A stretch of 64,000 bases of DNA from Terana coerulea (lineage: Eukaryota; Basidiomycota; Agaricomycetes; Polyporales; Phanerochaetaceae). Of this stretch, positions 11,374-24,611 are shown one piece after another. The stretch is taken from contig JAKOGH010000911.1 of assembly GCA_024811115.1 (NCBI GenBank), positions 59,182-123,181 on the forward strand. The letters run 5' to 3'. The notes under the pieces are model-generated. The model saw nothing but the letters and a program-made list of their open reading frames with translations. It was not told the DNA's origin and did not search any database. Every line of letters begins with the position of its first letter. Positions within the stretch are counted from its first letter, which is position 1. Both the position numbers and the translations under genes were made by a program.

Positions 11374-11829
11374 ATGGAAAATAACGATGTTGTGGATCAA
11401 TTCACAGCCCGTGAGGATGGGGGCTCCCCGAAGCAACCACGTAGCGGTGGATATGCAGGATACCATCCGTGAGTCCTATTCAATCACGTACGGGATGCGT
11501 AGGCTAAACTTCTCTTAGTATAATCCTTTCAGCTGAGCCACCTAGTTTTGCTGCAGGATATATTATCTTAGTAGCGTCAGTGCTGTTTTTGCTTGTCGGC
11601 AGCTACGCGACCCTCCTCAGCGCATTTTGGCCCGACACCGGCTTCAAGGCGAGTCTTCTTCTCGAACCTCCTTGCAAACAACGAGCATTTAAATGGCATC
11701 GATTGTCAGGTATTGGACATGCTGGCTGCGGACACACATTACAAGTACTTCTTACTGCTACTTGTACCGACGACGGCGTACTTCGTGATCGCAAATTGGG
11801 TTGGGTGGCAATACTATCGCAATTCATGA
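11374..11829 (+). CDS. PIG-Y-like subunit of GPI-GlcNAc transferase
   Basis: This appears to be a small two-helix ER membrane protein of about 113 residues. PIG-Y (yeast Eri1) is a regulatory subunit of the GPI-N-acetylglucosaminyltransferase that starts GPI-anchor synthesis. Three exons join: 11374-11468, 11519-11648 and 11710-11829. They give an N-terminal polar segment, a first helix AGYIILVASVLFLLVG ending in WPDTGFK, a short loop, then YKYFLLLLVPTTAYFVIANW and the terminal motif GWQYYRNS. That second helix with the W-x-G-x-x-x-x-R pattern resembles human PIGY. The second intron (11649-11709) must use a GC donor (GCGAGT) to keep the frame. The 5' ATG was picked because it gives the longest frame that splices cleanly. 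Family assignment is by motif memory only. Confidence 0.65.
11649..11709 (+). other. Probable GC-AG intron in the PIG-Y-like gene
   Basis: Reading through this stretch shifts the frame. Removing GCGAGT...TTGTCAG (61 nt) joins TGFK to VLDMLAAD in phase. The length is typical for introns here; the donor is non-canonical. Confidence 0.6.
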
Positions 11830-11898
11830 CACACTGTGTTTGAAGATTGAAGCAGAGTTGTTACATTTCCGTTTCTGTGTTTTCCACGATGTGCTTGA

Positions 11899-12360
11899 CT
11901 ATATGCGATAGCTGATACGGCTGCTGGCAAGCCAGAACTCGCTCCCGCCTTCTTCGCTCCATCCCAGCGGCCCCAGGTCGCACTCGGCGCAAGAAAGTAG
12001 TTTGAGTCGCTTTGAATCTACATGGCGGTTATGAGCTGTCTTAACGTTCCATGTTTGAAGCGATACGTACCCCCGTCCCTCAAGATGGTCTTCGAGAAAC
12101 CAATGTTTTCGAATGCCATGGCGTTTGGCGCCACCCGCCACCAATGTAGCACGGCAGGCGGCGCTGGCAGGGCTGCAAGTATGCCCTGCGAGTTCGGAGG
12201 CTCCAGTTGCATACTCTCACGCTCCACCAACGTCGCGACGCTGTTCTTCAAGATGATGCTCCCGCAGCCTTCTCGAGGACACAGCAGATCGTGCTTGTTA
12301 GTCAAGACCGATGAGGTATCCGACTGCTCCGTCACGCCATCAACGCCATTGGGAAACGAA
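11899..12360 (-). CDS. DSS4: Mss4/Dss4-like Rab guanine-nucleotide release factor
   Basis: Mss4 proteins bind nucleotide-free exocytic Rab GTPases (yeast Sec4) through a zinc-bound beta fold. The first exon encodes LLCPREGCGSIIL, the first CxxxxC-type zinc pair, then LVERESMQLEP, LPAPPAVLHWWRV and PNAMAFENIGFSK. An intron near 12018-12073 follows. The last exon gives LKLLSCAECDLGPLGW with the second Cys pair, and EEGGSEFWLASSRISYRI, the usual C-terminus of the family. The length from the first Cys pair fits. The N-terminal start is unresolved: no in-frame ATG lies just upstream, and the frame runs into the 3' end of the acetyltransferase gene on the same strand, so the two coding regions nearly abut or overlap. 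An unseen upstream exon is possible. Confidence 0.82.
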
Positions 12361-13094
12361 GAAAGCAGCTTGCCCTTCGGTGGTGCACGGGTGGACGAGC
12401 GTTGCAAGGCGTCCCAGAGACCAGGGGGGCAGGCTCGGGGCAGCCTGTGCAGGAGGTGCAACCTCTGAAACGAGAACCTTCCGCATTTCGTACCAAGGCA
12501 GCGCGCCATGCACCACACTGCTCTTTCCCAGCCACTCAAATCCGGCTTTCTCGTACAGACTCCGTAGGTCTTCGTGCGTGATCAGCAGGATCCGTTCGTA
12601 TTGAGCGCCATCTGCGCGTGCACGTTCGAGCCGAGCGACGTATTCCTTCAGCAGCTCGAGCGCGACGCCTTTGCCACGATGCGCGGCCGAGACGCAGACT
12701 GCGTGGATGCAGATCGAGGTGCCGGTTGCTTCATGGGTGCTCATCGACTCATGTGTCAATGAGGGTGAAGACGAGAGGGTGGAGCAAACGTAGCCGACGA
12801 GCCTTCGTGCACCTTCGTTCACGTCGAATGCCCCCAGAAAGAGATCCGGCGCATTGGCTTGCCGGTACCTTGGCGAACGAATGAGCAACGAATGAGCTCA
12901 GGCAGACAACCGCAGACGAGTCATATTGGACTCACTGGAACTTTTCAAGCGTTGCTGCTTCATCTGGAGGAAAACCTAGCCATCTGCGCAATTAGAATGT
13001 ATCGTTCGCATAAACTTTCACACTCACTAGCTTCCTCAATCTTGAATGCATCTGTAACGTCGGATGCTTGGACAAAATCATATACGACCGTCAT
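12340..13094 (-). CDS. AANAT-like GNAT N-acetyltransferase
   Basis: This is a fungal arylalkylamine/serotonin N-acetyltransferase-like enzyme that would use acetyl-CoA to acetylate an amine. Three exons: the first starts MTVVYDFVQASD, then EEASFPPDEAATLEKFQ, then YRQANAPDLFLGAF. The last exon holds the acetyl-CoA loop AAHRGKGVALELLKEY, preceded by the beta-strand IHAVCVSAAH, then RILLITHEDLRSLYEKAGFEW and the terminal WYEMRKVL. Both the FPPDEAA and APDLFLGAF motifs are typical of this subfamily. Introns use GTGAGT donors and close the frame. The final 45 residues after MRKVL are Pro-rich and not conserved in appearance. The stop lies close to the start of the Mss4-like gene on the same strand. 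Confidence 0.85.
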
Positions 13095-13905
13095 CGAGGG
13101 CTATTATGGTTCCTGTAGCACAAAATATAGTCATTTTCAACACGTTATCCTATGCAGTACATACAAATGGCGTGTGTGCTGACTATTGGTATTTGCTTAG
13201 ATGGTTTATGACAAGCATCGAAAGGAATCCTGGCGGCTCTTACCGATTACGCCGATTTGTAGATTTGACGCTCACTTTCCATATTAGGAGAAGCTTCCGA
13301 TCAACCCGTAAGACGCTTGTACGCATTCCATTGCTTGTGTCGATTCTATCACCTGGAACATTGCTGAAAGAATTATGGTGAGTTGCAACCTACTTATGTC
13401 TTTCTCATAAAGGTTGGAACTCTTTCAGCACCTATCTTTAGCATTTCTCACGTCTGGCGCCGGCGGCTAGAAACTCTGGCGAGTACTACCGCAGCCTAAT
13501 CTGAATGCTGTCCGAGTCAACTGACGTTTAGTAAGTTACAGTCTTTCTGCCTACTCTAACAGAACTTGAAGGCACTACAAAAAGTACCTATAGTTCGCAT
13601 AGTGAGTACACAGTTTCTCAGCAATATTGGTTTGACAACACGCTCCTTGTCTTTGGCATGGACATATCCCCCGACCTCGCGCGCCTCTGCGCGTGCCAGC
13701 ACCGGGATACGGGAATCCTTATGAAGGCTTACACCTCTGTTAAAGCGCCGCAATTTGAATCTCGCATGGACGGCATACAACGGGGAGCTCGGAGTATGAC
13801 CAGAGTTTGTCAATGGTCATTGCCGGTGTCCCTACGGCGTGCGAGGTGCGACGCCGCTGTCACGTAGGGTAACGCCGCTTCAGGGTGGAGTACAGCTCGG
13901 GCACA
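13095..13905. other. Intergenic, no gene recognised
   Basis: The stretch lies between the divergent acetyltransferase and the small 71-residue gene. Short open frames lack motifs and overlap on both strands. It probably holds the two promoters. Confidence 0.4.
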
Positions 13906-14376
13906 ATGTCTCAGATCCCAGGTCAGTCCGCAGTCAGCGCTGTTGCGGTTGTGCTGACTCAACAGCTAGCTGTATGTGCATATAAGGGCGTGTGCAGCGC
14001 GATTCTGCACACCCACTCGTAAGTCCTGACCATGCGCCCAGTTCAAATGCCTGTACTGATATGCTACACACACCTTAGATCCTGCTCCGGTCCTCGGCGC
14101 TACTACAAGGACGACTAAGATAAGTACGTATTTGAGTCTCATACCCTATCTAGCTACTGACAGTCGACTGTCAGATGAATACCCGCAAGGACTGGAGCAT
14201 GAGGAAAGGAAAGGGAGAGCCTCCAACAGTGACAGCCGACGATGTGAGTACAGGCAGGGCATCTTGGCATTTCACGAGGTGAGGCTGTGAGCTCAGATGC
14301 CTTGTCTCTTATCTTAGCTTACGAATCCCATTCAGGGTCTCGGCAGGCGAGCGAGCTGGTAGCTAGCTTATGCTAG
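13906..14376 (+). CDS. Small multi-exon protein, 71 residues
   Basis: I do not recognise this gene. Five short exons join with canonical signals: 13906-13921, 13966-13971, 14079-14123, 14175-14243 and 14297-14376. All junctions are in phase 1, and the total is 216 nt including the TAG. The product begins MSQIPAS, continues PVLGATTRTTKINEYPQG and ends SELVASLC. It is hydrophilic with a basic-acidic middle and no signal peptide or membrane segment. The second exon is only 6 nt (CTAGCT); skipping it keeps the frame and replaces A-S-Y with D. Each intron has a plausible branch site, for example CTGAC 9 nt before the first acceptor. The consistent phasing across four introns is the main support. 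No homology is claimed. Confidence 0.5.
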
Positions 14377-15475
14377 GGTATTTTTACGGCGTGCGACGCC
14401 TGAGATGTATTCACACATAAAGGATCAGTTAAATAATTAGCCAATGTTATTGCATAAAAATACGATAAGAGAAAAAGGTGTGAAGCAATGTCAGAAATTC
14501 ATATTGATATAGCGCGCAGAGCCAAGAATAATCCACAAGCTGGCAAGAATTGCTCGGGTCACAAGCGGTGGGATGGTCTGTGAACTTGGAACCAGCTCCT
14601 AACCCAATTGCATGCTGATCGCAAGAGTGTTACAAGTGTCGTACAAACGATCCCGGGCGACTACGGAGATTGGACGTCTTCTGCCGATTTCACCGATTAC
14701 AAGACGATTCTACCACTCAGGAGGCGCTTGTGTATATTCCAGACGCTGTACAAGGTTATGGGAAATTTTGGGGTTTTTCTCGATGAGAGTGAGTACATAT
14801 GCAACCAAGCGCGACCTCAGATATATTCATCGTGAAGGGTCCAATTACGCAATCCCAAGCGCCCATTCCAGGTCGATCTCCAAGTCGCGGTTAACGTCGG
14901 CGACGACACCGTTGTCAATCATCCATACCAACCGAGCCGTATAATATTCACCCCAGCGACTTTAATTGCACCAAATATTCATTTGCTCACTCGACTCCGT
15001 CCTATTCACGTCAAGCTCACGTATCAGCCCAAGACCGAACACTTCTCCTCTGAAGCTGCCATTGTTCTCTATTCGTACTTGGCACAACGGTCTCCGCACG
15101 GACTCGGACCGTACTCGAACAAATCCCGACTCTTGTCGCCGACGATCTAAGAGCTGATCGGACGACCGTAGTAAGACCTGGCTGAGACCAAACTTAGACC
15201 GCCTCACTCATCTCTCTCCCACCGACACCTGCAATTGTCCTCTGCAGTTCCCGTGAAGGACGGCTTGGTAAGTACACAAAGCACATGTTCAGCCAGCGGT
15301 TTTAGTAACCACCCGATGGAATCAGTCTGTTGATAAGATCACGCAAGGGCGGCATACCTAAACAGTTGCACTCTCACAGTTACCGTCACAGCCAACGGCA
15401 CCCTACGGCACTTCGTTGGATTCGCGTCGTTCCTCCAACACCACCAAAAAGACACCTCATTGTCAACCTATAGCC
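14377..15475. other. Intergenic, no firm gene
   Basis: Open frames of up to 110 codons occur on both strands but none has a recognisable motif or a convincing exon structure. The region lies upstream of the YPK-type kinase and probably holds its promoter and 5' leader. TA-rich near 14380-14520. Confidence 0.4.
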
Positions 15476-17598
<2,123 letters not shown>

Positions 17599-18220
17599 AT
17601 GCATGGCTCTGCCTTGGTCTCTTCCCATCAACTCTAGAGGTCCCGAACCTTGGTACTGTCACTATTCCGCCGCCATTCGTCTCCTCATCCATCAAAACCT
17701 CTCGCCTCCCAGTGTTCACAGACCCGATCTTAGTCTTGTCTTGCATCGTCCGCTCCGTCTTGGCCCATCCGCCGCCCTGCTTTGGATGTCCCAGTGTTGT
17801 GCGTATTTATACGGCCGAGATGTACCCCTTTGACCTCGCCGAGTTGCATGTATGTATGACTGTGTTGTATGTACATCCCCTATAGCGTTAGCACGAGCCG
17901 CGTTGCGGACAAGAGTCCCTTCGTCTGTCTCAAACTGTAGCTTTTGATAACCGCACTTCGTTCTCGCCCGCCGCTCTTTCTCACACAATCCACGTCTTAT
18001 ATAGGTCTCAACTGTACTTCTGCACAACTTCGCAATACTCATATACCCCTCGTCGCTCACTGATTTTTTGTGCGTCCTTCCAAGTTCGACCACGGCCAGT
18101 GCCCATCTCCTGATTATTTTACTCGGCGCTAGCGTGCTGAGCGAGATCTTGAGTCCAGCGCCCATGAGCTCTGTACTTCAGGAATTCCTCCATTGAACAC
18201 TTCACCTCGCTGGCCGTATC
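17599..18220. other. Intergenic between YPK1-like and Nop4-like genes
   Basis: Contains the kinase 3' region and the Nop4 promoter. A 149-codon minus-strand open frame (17716-18165) spans it but shows no motif or exon logic and was not accepted. Confidence 0.4.
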
Positions 18221-21200
18221 ATGGCCGAAAGCACCTCAAAATCACTGGGCAAGCGTAAAGAAAGGGAGCCAGATCTGAATGAGGAGCAAAAGGCCCACGG
18301 GTGCGTTTAGAATCATCTACTCTTGCGATATTGCCTGACCGAGTACCGCTTGAAGGGCTACCGTCTTCGTTTCGAATCTGCCTTACTCTGCTACCTCCAC
18401 AGACTTGAAGACTTTGTTCTCAGATATAGGACCCGTGAGGACCGCGTTTGTTGTCCTCGACCAGAGCACCGGTATTTCCAAGGGCGTCGGCTATGTCTCG
18501 TTTGCTATTCGAGAAGACGCACAGCTCGCCTTCGACAAGGTTAACGAGGTTGGAGAAGAGATCGCGTTGGATGGGAGGAAACTCCGTGTGCAGTGGGCGG
18601 GCAGCAAAGTGCGTAATGTCATTGTCTCACCACCGCGCATATGCTAATTCACTTGCAGCCGCACAGAGATCGAGATGCCGAAGGAGAAGACGGTGTCGTG
18701 AAAAAGAGGCGAAGCCTGCCAAGGTGCCTAAGGTTCGAGAACCTACCGGACCTCACGACCCTGACGCCATTCGCACCATAGTCATCTCAGGTCTTCCTGC
18801 CTCAGTCGACTCCAAAACACTATGGAAGAAGGTACGCAAGTACAACGGTGCAGAAAAGGTCGAACACCCTGCGCAGATCAATGGTGTGGAAGACGTTACT
18901 CAAGCGTACGCTCTTTTCTCCACATCGGGGGCGGCTTTGGACGCAGTCTCAAAGTTGCACGCACACGTCTTCAAAGGCGCGCTCCTCTCCGTGACCTTGA
19001 AGAAACGCCTCGACGGACTCGCTAAGCCAAAGAAAGTCAAGGCAGACCCGTCCTCGTCAAAATCTGCAGATTCTGCCAAGAAGGGTCCTGCGCCGAGTAG
19101 AGCCAGTCGCTTGATCGTCCGTAACTTGCCATGGAATATCACGGAACAGGATTTGCGCGCCGTCTTCTTGCCATACGGTCCCATTCACTCCGTGCACATC
19201 CCGTCATCGCAGCCCGAGCCGAAGAGCGAAGAGTCAGGCGAACCGTCCAAGCCTCGGGCCAAGGGGTACGCTTTTGTGTGGATGCTTAGCAAGAAGGACG
19301 CAGAGAAGGCGCTGGAGGGCGCGAACGGCTCGAAGGTCAGCGCTGGTATGGCGGATGGGATGGTCAGGGACAAGCAGAAGAAGAAAAAGCTGAGACGAGA
19401 GGAGGCAAAGATCAGGCAAAGGGAGGTGGAGCGGAAGGCCAAACGGAAGGGCAAGGAAGTCGAAGCAGACGCTAGCGAGGATGAGAACGCGAAAGATGAC
19501 AACGAAGAGAGCGACGGAGAGAGTGAGGCAGAAGAAGATCGTACCGAACGTGTTATAGCGGTTGACTGGGCGTTGAGTAAGGATAAGTGGGAGGAGGCCA
19601 AAGCGAAGATGGAGGATGAGGCGGCCGCTGCGGAGGAGGCTGCTGAGGAAGGGGCTGAGGACAGTTCGGATGAAAATGACAGTCACATTGGGGTGAACGA
19701 CGGCTCCGACGATGACAGCGAATCAGGTTCGAGCGACGACGAGGAAGATGAGATGAGCGTGGACGAGGATGACCAGCCCAGCAGACCTCAGCTACCACCA
19801 CCAGAAACTGGCACCACCCTGTTCGTTCGTAACGTTCCCTTCGAAGCAACTGACGAGGAGCTCCGGACTGTGTACGTTTGTCCAGCCTGCTGAACATTTA
19901 CAGCCGAAATAACTCTTCTACCTAGGTTCCGCGCATTTGGACCTCTACGGTATGCCCGTATCGCAATGGACCACGACTCAGGGCGGTCCCGAGGCACAGG
20001 CTTTGCATGCTTCTGGAACAAGGAAGACGCCGACAAGGCCATCGAGCAGAGCGAAATCCTCCGCCAGGAGACTATGGGCAGCCAGTCTACAGCGGTATAT
20101 ATTCTTCTGGCAGCCTCATTCACAGAGAAGCTTATAAATGCGCGTTTCATAGCCCAAAAAGAATCCGTTCAAGCTTCCCTCGCTGCTGACGGCCGATCCT
20201 TCTGCTTCTATCGCCCAGAACCTGGTTTTACATGGCCGTACTATGGATGTCATCCGTGCTGTGACGAGAGAAGAAGCTGGCAAATTGAAGGAAGCCGGGG
20301 AGCGCCAGCGCGAAAAGGCCGACAAGCGTAACCTGTACTTGCTTAGGGAAGGCAGTAAGTATATTTTGCTCTGCTTAATCCTTTGCGTGGCATTGAAGCA
20401 TATTTACAGTCATAATGCCCAATACCCCCGCAGCCGAGGGCCTCAGCACAACCGAAGTTGAACAGCGCACCACGTCCTTCAACGCTCGCCGCGCACTTCT
20501 ACGGTCTAACCCTTCTCTGTACGTCTCAAGGACGCGTCTCAGTATAAGGAAGATACCTCTCTTCGTAACCGAGCGGATGCTGAAGCGACTCGCGATACAT
20601 GCTGTTCGCGCGTTCAAAACCGAAGTCAAGTCCGGTGCCCGGCAGAATTTGACCGTAGACGAGCTCACCGCTCCTGCTCGCGATCACCAGGAAGAGGAAG
20701 ACACTCCGTCCGGTCACGATAAGGGCAAGGGCAAGGCGTTTGACAAGAAGGGTCGCAACACTGGTGTGAAGCAAGCCAAGATTGTCCGTCAGCAGGATCG
20801 CGTCGACCCGACAACAGGCAAGGGACGCAGCAGGGGATACGGCTTTCTCGAGATGGAGAAGCACGCTGACGCATTGCGCGTCCTACGCTGGGCGAACAAC
20901 AACCCGGAGGTGGGCAGGCTATTTGAGGAGTGGTGGAAGGAAGAGCTCGAGGATCTTGTCAAGCTCGAGAAGAAGAAGGAGAAAAAGGAGGAGGGGCGAC
21001 TGGAGAGACTGAAGGCTGAGTTGGCAGAGGGCAAGGGCAAGCATGCTAAGGGCTCGCTGATCGCGGAGTTCTCGATTGAGAACGTCCAAGTGGTTAAGCG
21101 GCGTGCGGCGCACCAGCAGGAAGCACGTTCAGTAAGTCGTTTCTGTCCTATATGGCCATGGAAGCATCCAACACTTTGCTAACTCCCGTGCAGGCTCCCG

Positions 21201-21397
21201 CTGATAGCAAACCCAAGAAGACCGAACGTCGGCTGTCGATCAAGAAAGAGGAGAACGAAGAGCAGCCGCAGCGCAAAAAGCCCAGGTTATCCGTCGATGG
21301 CGCCCAAGCAGCCGTGAAGACTGAAAGCAAACCGAACGCGGTGGGGTCGATGATTGGCAGAAAACGGAAAGAGCGAAAGGCGAAGAGGAAGTCATAG
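18221..21397 (+). CDS. NOP4: Nucleolar RNA-binding protein Nop4 (RBM28)
   Basis: Nop4 is a multi-RRM protein needed for 27S pre-rRNA processing and 60S subunit assembly in the nucleolus. The start MAESTSKSLGKRKERE is followed, after an intron, by RRM1 (ATVFVSNLPY, KGVGYVSF). RRM2 begins TIVISGLPASV; RRM3 begins RLIVRNLPWNI with KGYAFVWM; an acidic stretch of Asp/Glu/Ser follows. RRM4 begins TTLFVRNVPFEA with GTGFACFW. A last degenerate RRM-like part has IRKIPLFVTERMLKRLA and SRGYGFLEM. The C-terminus is Lys-rich, ending KRKERKAKRKS. The order of four to five RRMs with an acidic insert fits the family. One frameshift sits at the A-run 18701-18705, between RRM1 and RRM2; one more A gives a continuous frame into KPAKVPKV. 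Confidence 0.92.
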
Positions 21398-22252
21398 CTT
21401 GGTTATGTTCGGTGACTTTGCATATTGTGGGTGCGTCATGTCGACCTCGCACAACCGCCCCGCGTATTATTGCAATCTACTTCACTCGAGGAACATGCCC
21501 TATGGAATTGGAAGTAAAGGCACACTTGGTAAGGTTATGCCTTGCTCCATATGCAATGTCCTTCCGACGCACAAGGCCGTGTGACTCGATGAAGTGCGTC
21601 GCAAAGGTCGCGATATCTATAACAGGGCAACGGGTGTTCGGTGTTTGTTTCTGAACTGACGGACCGGGCCACCCACCTCGAGTTCCTTGCGAAAACTATG
21701 GTCCAGCCGTTCTGCCGATACCCCTGCTTCTGCTCTGCGCAGCTCTCACCGCTGTAAGAAACATGTACGTGGTCAAATGTTGTCATGTTACTCACACTAA
21801 CATGCGTTGTGGACGGTTCTGTCCTATAGCCGGAACGACGAAGTTGGGTTCCATGACTCCTTTCAGGGCGATCTGTCCTCTGTCGCTACGCTGCGAGTGA
21901 ACGGCGGACCCGCTGGGGCCTCCCTTTCACTTAACAAGGGGCAAAGTTGACAGATCTGCAGGCAGGAGCAACCGGGATCTCTGTGTCTCTTCCTTCATCC
22001 TCTTTGCCGTATTGCCGATCCCGCCTCCATGCAAGCTACTCGAAGGTTTTGTCAGTCCCACGAAGTATCGGTATCTCTTCGTGCTTTCGAAATCGCGTTG
22101 TCTGCGGACGCTGCTTCCTTCCCACGATGACGTTCTGCCGCTGGTTCATAGAAGGATGCAGGATGCAATGAGTTGTCTACGGGAGAGCGATATAGCAGAG
22201 GGAGTCTTGCTACAGCCTCATGCTTCCCTTCCCTCCGCACGGCTAGGTCAAC
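21398..22252. other. Intergenic, no gene recognised
   Basis: No conserved motif or exon chain was found on either strand. Flanks are the Nop4 3' end and the DUF6534 start. Confidence 0.4.
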
Positions 22253-24169
22253 ATGGCCCAGATCTGCTCTCCGCTGCCAGATATTTCCTTTGGCACCACG
22301 CTTGGAGCGGCTTACATTGGTGAGTTTGCCGGTTTCATATATGCGCAGATGAAACTCATGACTTGTCGCCCGTAGGAAATATAATAGCAGCAATGTTAGC
22401 TTATGTCTACGCAAGGAAGCAGTGTCATCCTAACAATGATATGTATAGACTGTACGGTCTCACCAACGTACAGACGTATCTGGTGTATGAACGATACAAT
22501 GACGGACGACTCCTCCGATCCCTGGTAAGTTTGCTCAGAAGAGTCACAGCTATGATTTTGACCCACACGTTATCTAGATATTTTTTCTATGGTATTCCAA
22601 GCTTCAACCCACTGCCCCGGGGTACTGTCGCTGATACGACTTGAAACGCAGGGTCCTCGATAGCTTACATCTCGCCCTTATCTCCCATACTATGTACTTC
22701 TATACGGTCACCAACTTCAGTGATCCTCTGGTTGTGCAGAACGTGACTTGGTGAGTGATCATCACCTACAAGAGCCGTTGAAATTCATTTCCTTGTTTAG
22801 GAGTATTATGGTGCGTCCGACACTTTTACCTAACATCTCGCCGCTGAAGTCTAAATGTCTCCGCCAGGCTCATGTTGTAGTGACAGTAAGCTCATTGGCA
22901 TTCGCCTCTCGATACCGGGTTGCTCACTTAATGCTAGGGCGTGAGCGACACGACCGTCCGTGGGTTCGTGTACTGCATAGATCCATAATCGAGCAGGCAG
23001 TTGCTGAGGGACCTCTAGCGTATTTGCCTACAGGGTTTGGCTAGGTATGCAGAAATTACGAAAAGAGCTCCAATAATGCTCATACTCTTTTAACAGTCAG
23101 CCAACGCAAGTGGTGGCTGATGATAGCTATCGTGAGTTACAGTTACATCATGTTTGGCGACCTCTAAATTTTTTACCATCCCAGATAATTCCCTCGGTAG
23201 TGGCACTCGGTGAGCCAACAACAATTCGGAAACCAATCTGACCACATTTTTAACCACGTCCTGCAGGCAGTGCCATAGCATTCACAGTCAGAGGGTGAGA
23301 TGGCTACACGTATCTCCTGCTATCGCGCCTCTGAGACCTTGTCAGGCTGCAGATAGGGACCTACAGTGGCCTATCACAGATCTCTGTGAGTATGACCTAA
23401 TCTACTCAATTAACATCACTGCAGCCACCAAGGCTCACATCCCCGCACCTACCAGTGGATCCTGTATACGGCCTTTGGCGCAGGTGTGGTGGCCGATGTG
23501 ATCATAGCCGCTGCCTTGTGCACGTACCTCGCGAAGAGGAGGACAGGAATACGTCGGTGCGTTGTCGTTTACCTTCATATATGCGCAGAATGCTGACACC
23601 ATCTTTCTCAGCACGGATTCCATTGTCCGGATATTGATGATGTATAGCATCAACACCGGAGCTCTGACCAGGTAAGACTGGTTTATTCCCGCGCCTGGAT
23701 GCGAAACCAACTGCGCAAATGTAGCCTCTGTGCAATCTGCGTTCTCTTGACGGTGAATTATACGTCCTTATTCTTTGCTTCAGATTTTGTACTTACTAGC
23801 TGAACAAGTACGCACTGATGCCGAGCAACTTTGTCTTTATCGCATTCTATTTCACGCTGCCTAAACGCAAGTATTTTTCTGATTAAGTTGTCGATCACGC
23901 TATCATGCTAAACGCAAATCTCTAGTTTTCCTTGAATTCGCTCCTGGCGACGTTGAACGCTCGTGAAAAACTCCGCAACTACGGCTCGAGTTCGCTTGGC
24001 ATATCGATACCCTTGTCTTCCGTTCCAAATTCACCGCTAGGGCGGAAACCTGAGGCGTCTGAAAGCCACGTTGATCGGGTGTGTGCCATCCTTTGGTTAT
24101 CATGATACAAAGGGTCCGACTTACACGATCTTAGAGAGTGCTGGAGGTCCAGATCGAGACATCTACTGA
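22253..24169 (+). CDS. DUF6534 multi-pass membrane protein, possibly degenerate
   Basis: Basidiomycete DUF6534 proteins have about seven membrane helices; their function is unknown. The first exon is MAQICSPLPDISFGTTLGAAYIG, followed by ILYGLTNVQTYLVYERYND, WVLDSLHLALISHTMYFY, VSDTTVRGFVY, YTAFGAGVVADVIIAAAL, DSIVRILMMYSINTGALTR, MPSNFVFIAFYFTLPK and LATLNAREKLRNYGSSSL. These match the conserved helix pattern and the TDS...YxINTGxLTR and TLNAR motifs of the family. Many very short exons are needed, including about 14 nt near 22577-22590 and 10 nt near 22801. The frame breaks near 22978, where a stop follows VYCIDP, and near 23452. I cannot tell whether this is a decaying copy or sequence error. 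The proposed stop follows PDRDIY. Confidence 0.6.
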
Positions 24170-24611
24170 TAGGAGGGCGGATTCCCTTGTTGATGTGCGG
24201 AAGGTAAGCAAAGCAGCAAGCCAACAGTCTTGCGGCTTGCTAACCGTAACGAACTTGGAAATCTAGGATGCCTGGAAGGCCTCGTACCCTTCTCCTTGAC
24301 ATGACCAACTACCTTATCTCTTTGCTTGGCATTTGTAGAGAGTTTCGCATGTCGCAGGATCCAGCAATCTCACTGATTTTGAATCAATCCCAGGAATTTC
24401 GTCATCGCGAAACGGTATACCTCTTACGCCCGTTTGGCCTCCTGCAATATGATCAATGAGAGCACAAGCTCATCTTGGGTTGAAACTCGGCCATGCTCAA
24501 GACGTACCATACTGATAAATCGAGGACGCAGTTCATCGCTAGATTCCGTACCCAACGGTATCAGATGGTAAAGTACCCCTAATGCAGGAGAATGGGAGCG
24601 AAAACGACAGG

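Noticed and set aside
11593..11829. Plus-strand frame starting MSAATRP as an alternative PIG-Y start
   Set aside because: It would omit the first membrane helix; the model with the GC-AG intron gives both helices in frame.
17716..18165. 149-codon minus-strand frame between YPK1-like and Nop4-like genes
   Set aside because: No motif; it lies over a likely 3' region and promoter.
19185..19686. Ser/Leu-rich minus-strand frames under Nop4
   Set aside because: Shadows of the acidic and Lys-rich coding sequence on the plus strand.
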